Below are positions 63,033-64,000 of a DNA stretch of 64,000 nucleotides, one piece after another (position 1 is the stretch's first letter; each line of letters opens with the position of its first letter). The position numbers and the translations under genes were made by a program. The notes under the pieces are model-generated. The model saw only the letters and a list, made by a program, of their open reading frames with translations, was not told the DNA's origin and made no database searches. Source of the stretch: Kappaphycus alvarezii (lineage: Eukaryota; Rhodophyta; Florideophyceae; Gigartinales; Solieriaceae); contig NADL03000217.1 in the NCBI GenBank assembly GCA_002205965.3, forward strand, positions 1-64,000, read 5' to 3'.

Positions 63033-64000
63033 TAATGGGAATCGGAGAGGGTGAAGGACTTTGCTGGATGGATGAAGTTGCGGGCTTGGCTACCCAGAAT
63101 TTACTCGGAACTCTAAAATCCTGGCCTTAAGTACAACCTACAACTACTTTCTAACTCACTGCGTCCACTAACAGAATCCCACAAACTGAGCCATTTGAGC
63201 GGATTTCAAGATCTTGGCCCGGTGATAACAGTCATTAGGGGCAAATTTGGAACACGAATTTGTGTAAATAGGTTGGCCCAATACACACATCAATACAGTA
63301 CCTTATTTTGCAGACTTACCGGAAACGAATTCCCTTGTGCCAAAATAACGGACTCAATCCGTCATACGTAAAATAGAATCACATAACTGATTTTTGGATG
63401 CAGCTGGATAAAATCCGTAATCATAACTAGAAACCTCATACATATGATGGAATCACATAACTGATTTTTGGATGCAGTTGTACAAACCAATATCATAACT
63501 AGAAACCACATACGTATGATGGAATCACATAACTGATTTTTGGATGCAGCTGGATAAAACCCGTAATCATAACTAGAAACCTCATACATATGATGAAATC
63601 ACATAACTGATTTTTGGATGCAGCTGGATAAAACCCTTAATCATAACTAGAATGCTCATACATAATATAAAATCAAATACCTCTTTCTAGCAGTCATGAC
63701 AGTATTGCCATAATTGATTCCTACTGTACAAACTCAGGTATAGTAAGGAGTACAGTACTTGGTATATTACGATGTACAGTGCGAAGTACAGTTCCTCATT
63801 TGGCACTAGTACAGTACGTGTACAACACTGCACAAAAAGGTTTCTTCTCTTAGCTGTACCACGTGTACATCACATACACAACTGCCACCACGTACACGTG
63901 TACATAGCTTTCCTCAGCATATCTCTCATACAGTATACTCATCATCCACTTATAGTACCCTACCCTACGTAAAATCACCCCATAAACAACATTTTGCCCT
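63033..64000 (-). repeat. Array unit 32 (cut by window end, 4 subrepeats)
   Basis: Lacks the TCGG-type first subrepeat that every other complete unit has; a CTGG-type subrepeat directly follows the ACGTAAAATAG edge. The array continues beyond the window. Confidence 0.9.

Larger units (their letters stand above)
17286..64000 (-). repeat. Satellite array of LTR-derived monomers (33 units seen, continues past window end)
   Basis: This is a head-to-tail array whose monomer, on the minus strand, is the copy 2-type LTR without its first ~23 bases. Every junction reads GGGGTCATGTG|TAATGGGAATCGG on the plus strand. Units measure 1,048 to 1,779 bp in steps of ~73 bp, set by 3 to 13 internal subrepeats. 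Each complete unit keeps four CACGTG sites, GTAC-rich runs, the hairpin ACGGA-CTCAA-TCCGT and the LTR 3' end. Open frames in it (60-125 residues) recur only because the DNA repeats; they occur on both strands, overlap each other and break with every indel. The series of unit lengths repeats with an eight-unit period. A centromeric, subtelomeric or heterochromatic location is possible but not shown. Patches rich in single-base indels may be assembly error. Confidence 0.95.

Noticed and set aside
17286..64000. Dozens of similar open frames (60-125 residues) on both strands of the array, looking like a gene family
   Set aside because: They overlap on opposite strands, several rely on non-ATG starts, change frame with each indel, and repeat only because the DNA repeats. 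No domain or codon constraint is seen.

Overview
This window is eukaryotic, transposon-dominated DNA. It holds LTR retrotransposons, a spliceosomal-type intron (GTAAG...TAG) and a long satellite array, with no recognisable host gene, rRNA or tRNA. The species cannot be named from the sequence. Both copies of the main element carry a primer-binding site that matches the anticodon arm of eukaryotic initiator tRNA-Met, as in Drosophila copia.

Layout. (1) 1-3707, minus strand: the 5' part of a Ty1/copia element (copy 1). It has an LTR (2133-3707), the primer-binding site, an extra spliced two-zinc-finger ORF, a conserved leader, and an undamaged Gag-protease frame that runs off the window edge. 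(2) 3708-5017: no identifiable gene. (3) 5018-7741, minus strand: a decayed Ty3/gypsy pol with a likely C-terminal chromodomain, cut off within its reverse transcriptase. (4) 7742-15743, plus strand: a nearly full-length but broken relative of copy 1 (copy 2), with the same order LTR, primer-binding site, zinc-finger ORF, leader, gag-pol, polypurine tract, LTR. (5) 15744-17285, plus strand: an internal fragment of a second copia family with a dead reverse transcriptase. (6) 17286 to the window end: at least 46.7 kb of head-to-tail array, minus strand. Its monomer is the LTR of copy 2, lacking its first 23 bases.

Two points stand out. First, the copia family carries an additional gene between primer-binding site and gag: a small basic protein with two U1/matrin-type zinc fingers (C-x2-C-x12-H-x5-H). 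It has a tiny first exon in both copies and is followed by a leader hairpin that is conserved exactly. Second, an LTR has been turned into a satellite. Each LTR unit contains a block of 73-bp subrepeats (3 to 13 copies), partly arranged as ~219-bp trimers. The LTR units repeat every ~1.05-1.78 kb, and the series of unit lengths itself repeats over eight monomers (~12.3 kb). All unit junctions are the same, so one founding junction was amplified.

Functionally, the intact parts suggest a copia element able to make Gag, protease and an accessory nucleic-acid-binding protein (copy 1), surrounded by dead elements. The array has no supported coding capacity but repeats the LTR's CACGTG-rich promoter-like region more than 30 times in one orientation. 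Patches of single-base indels inside the array may be assembly error.
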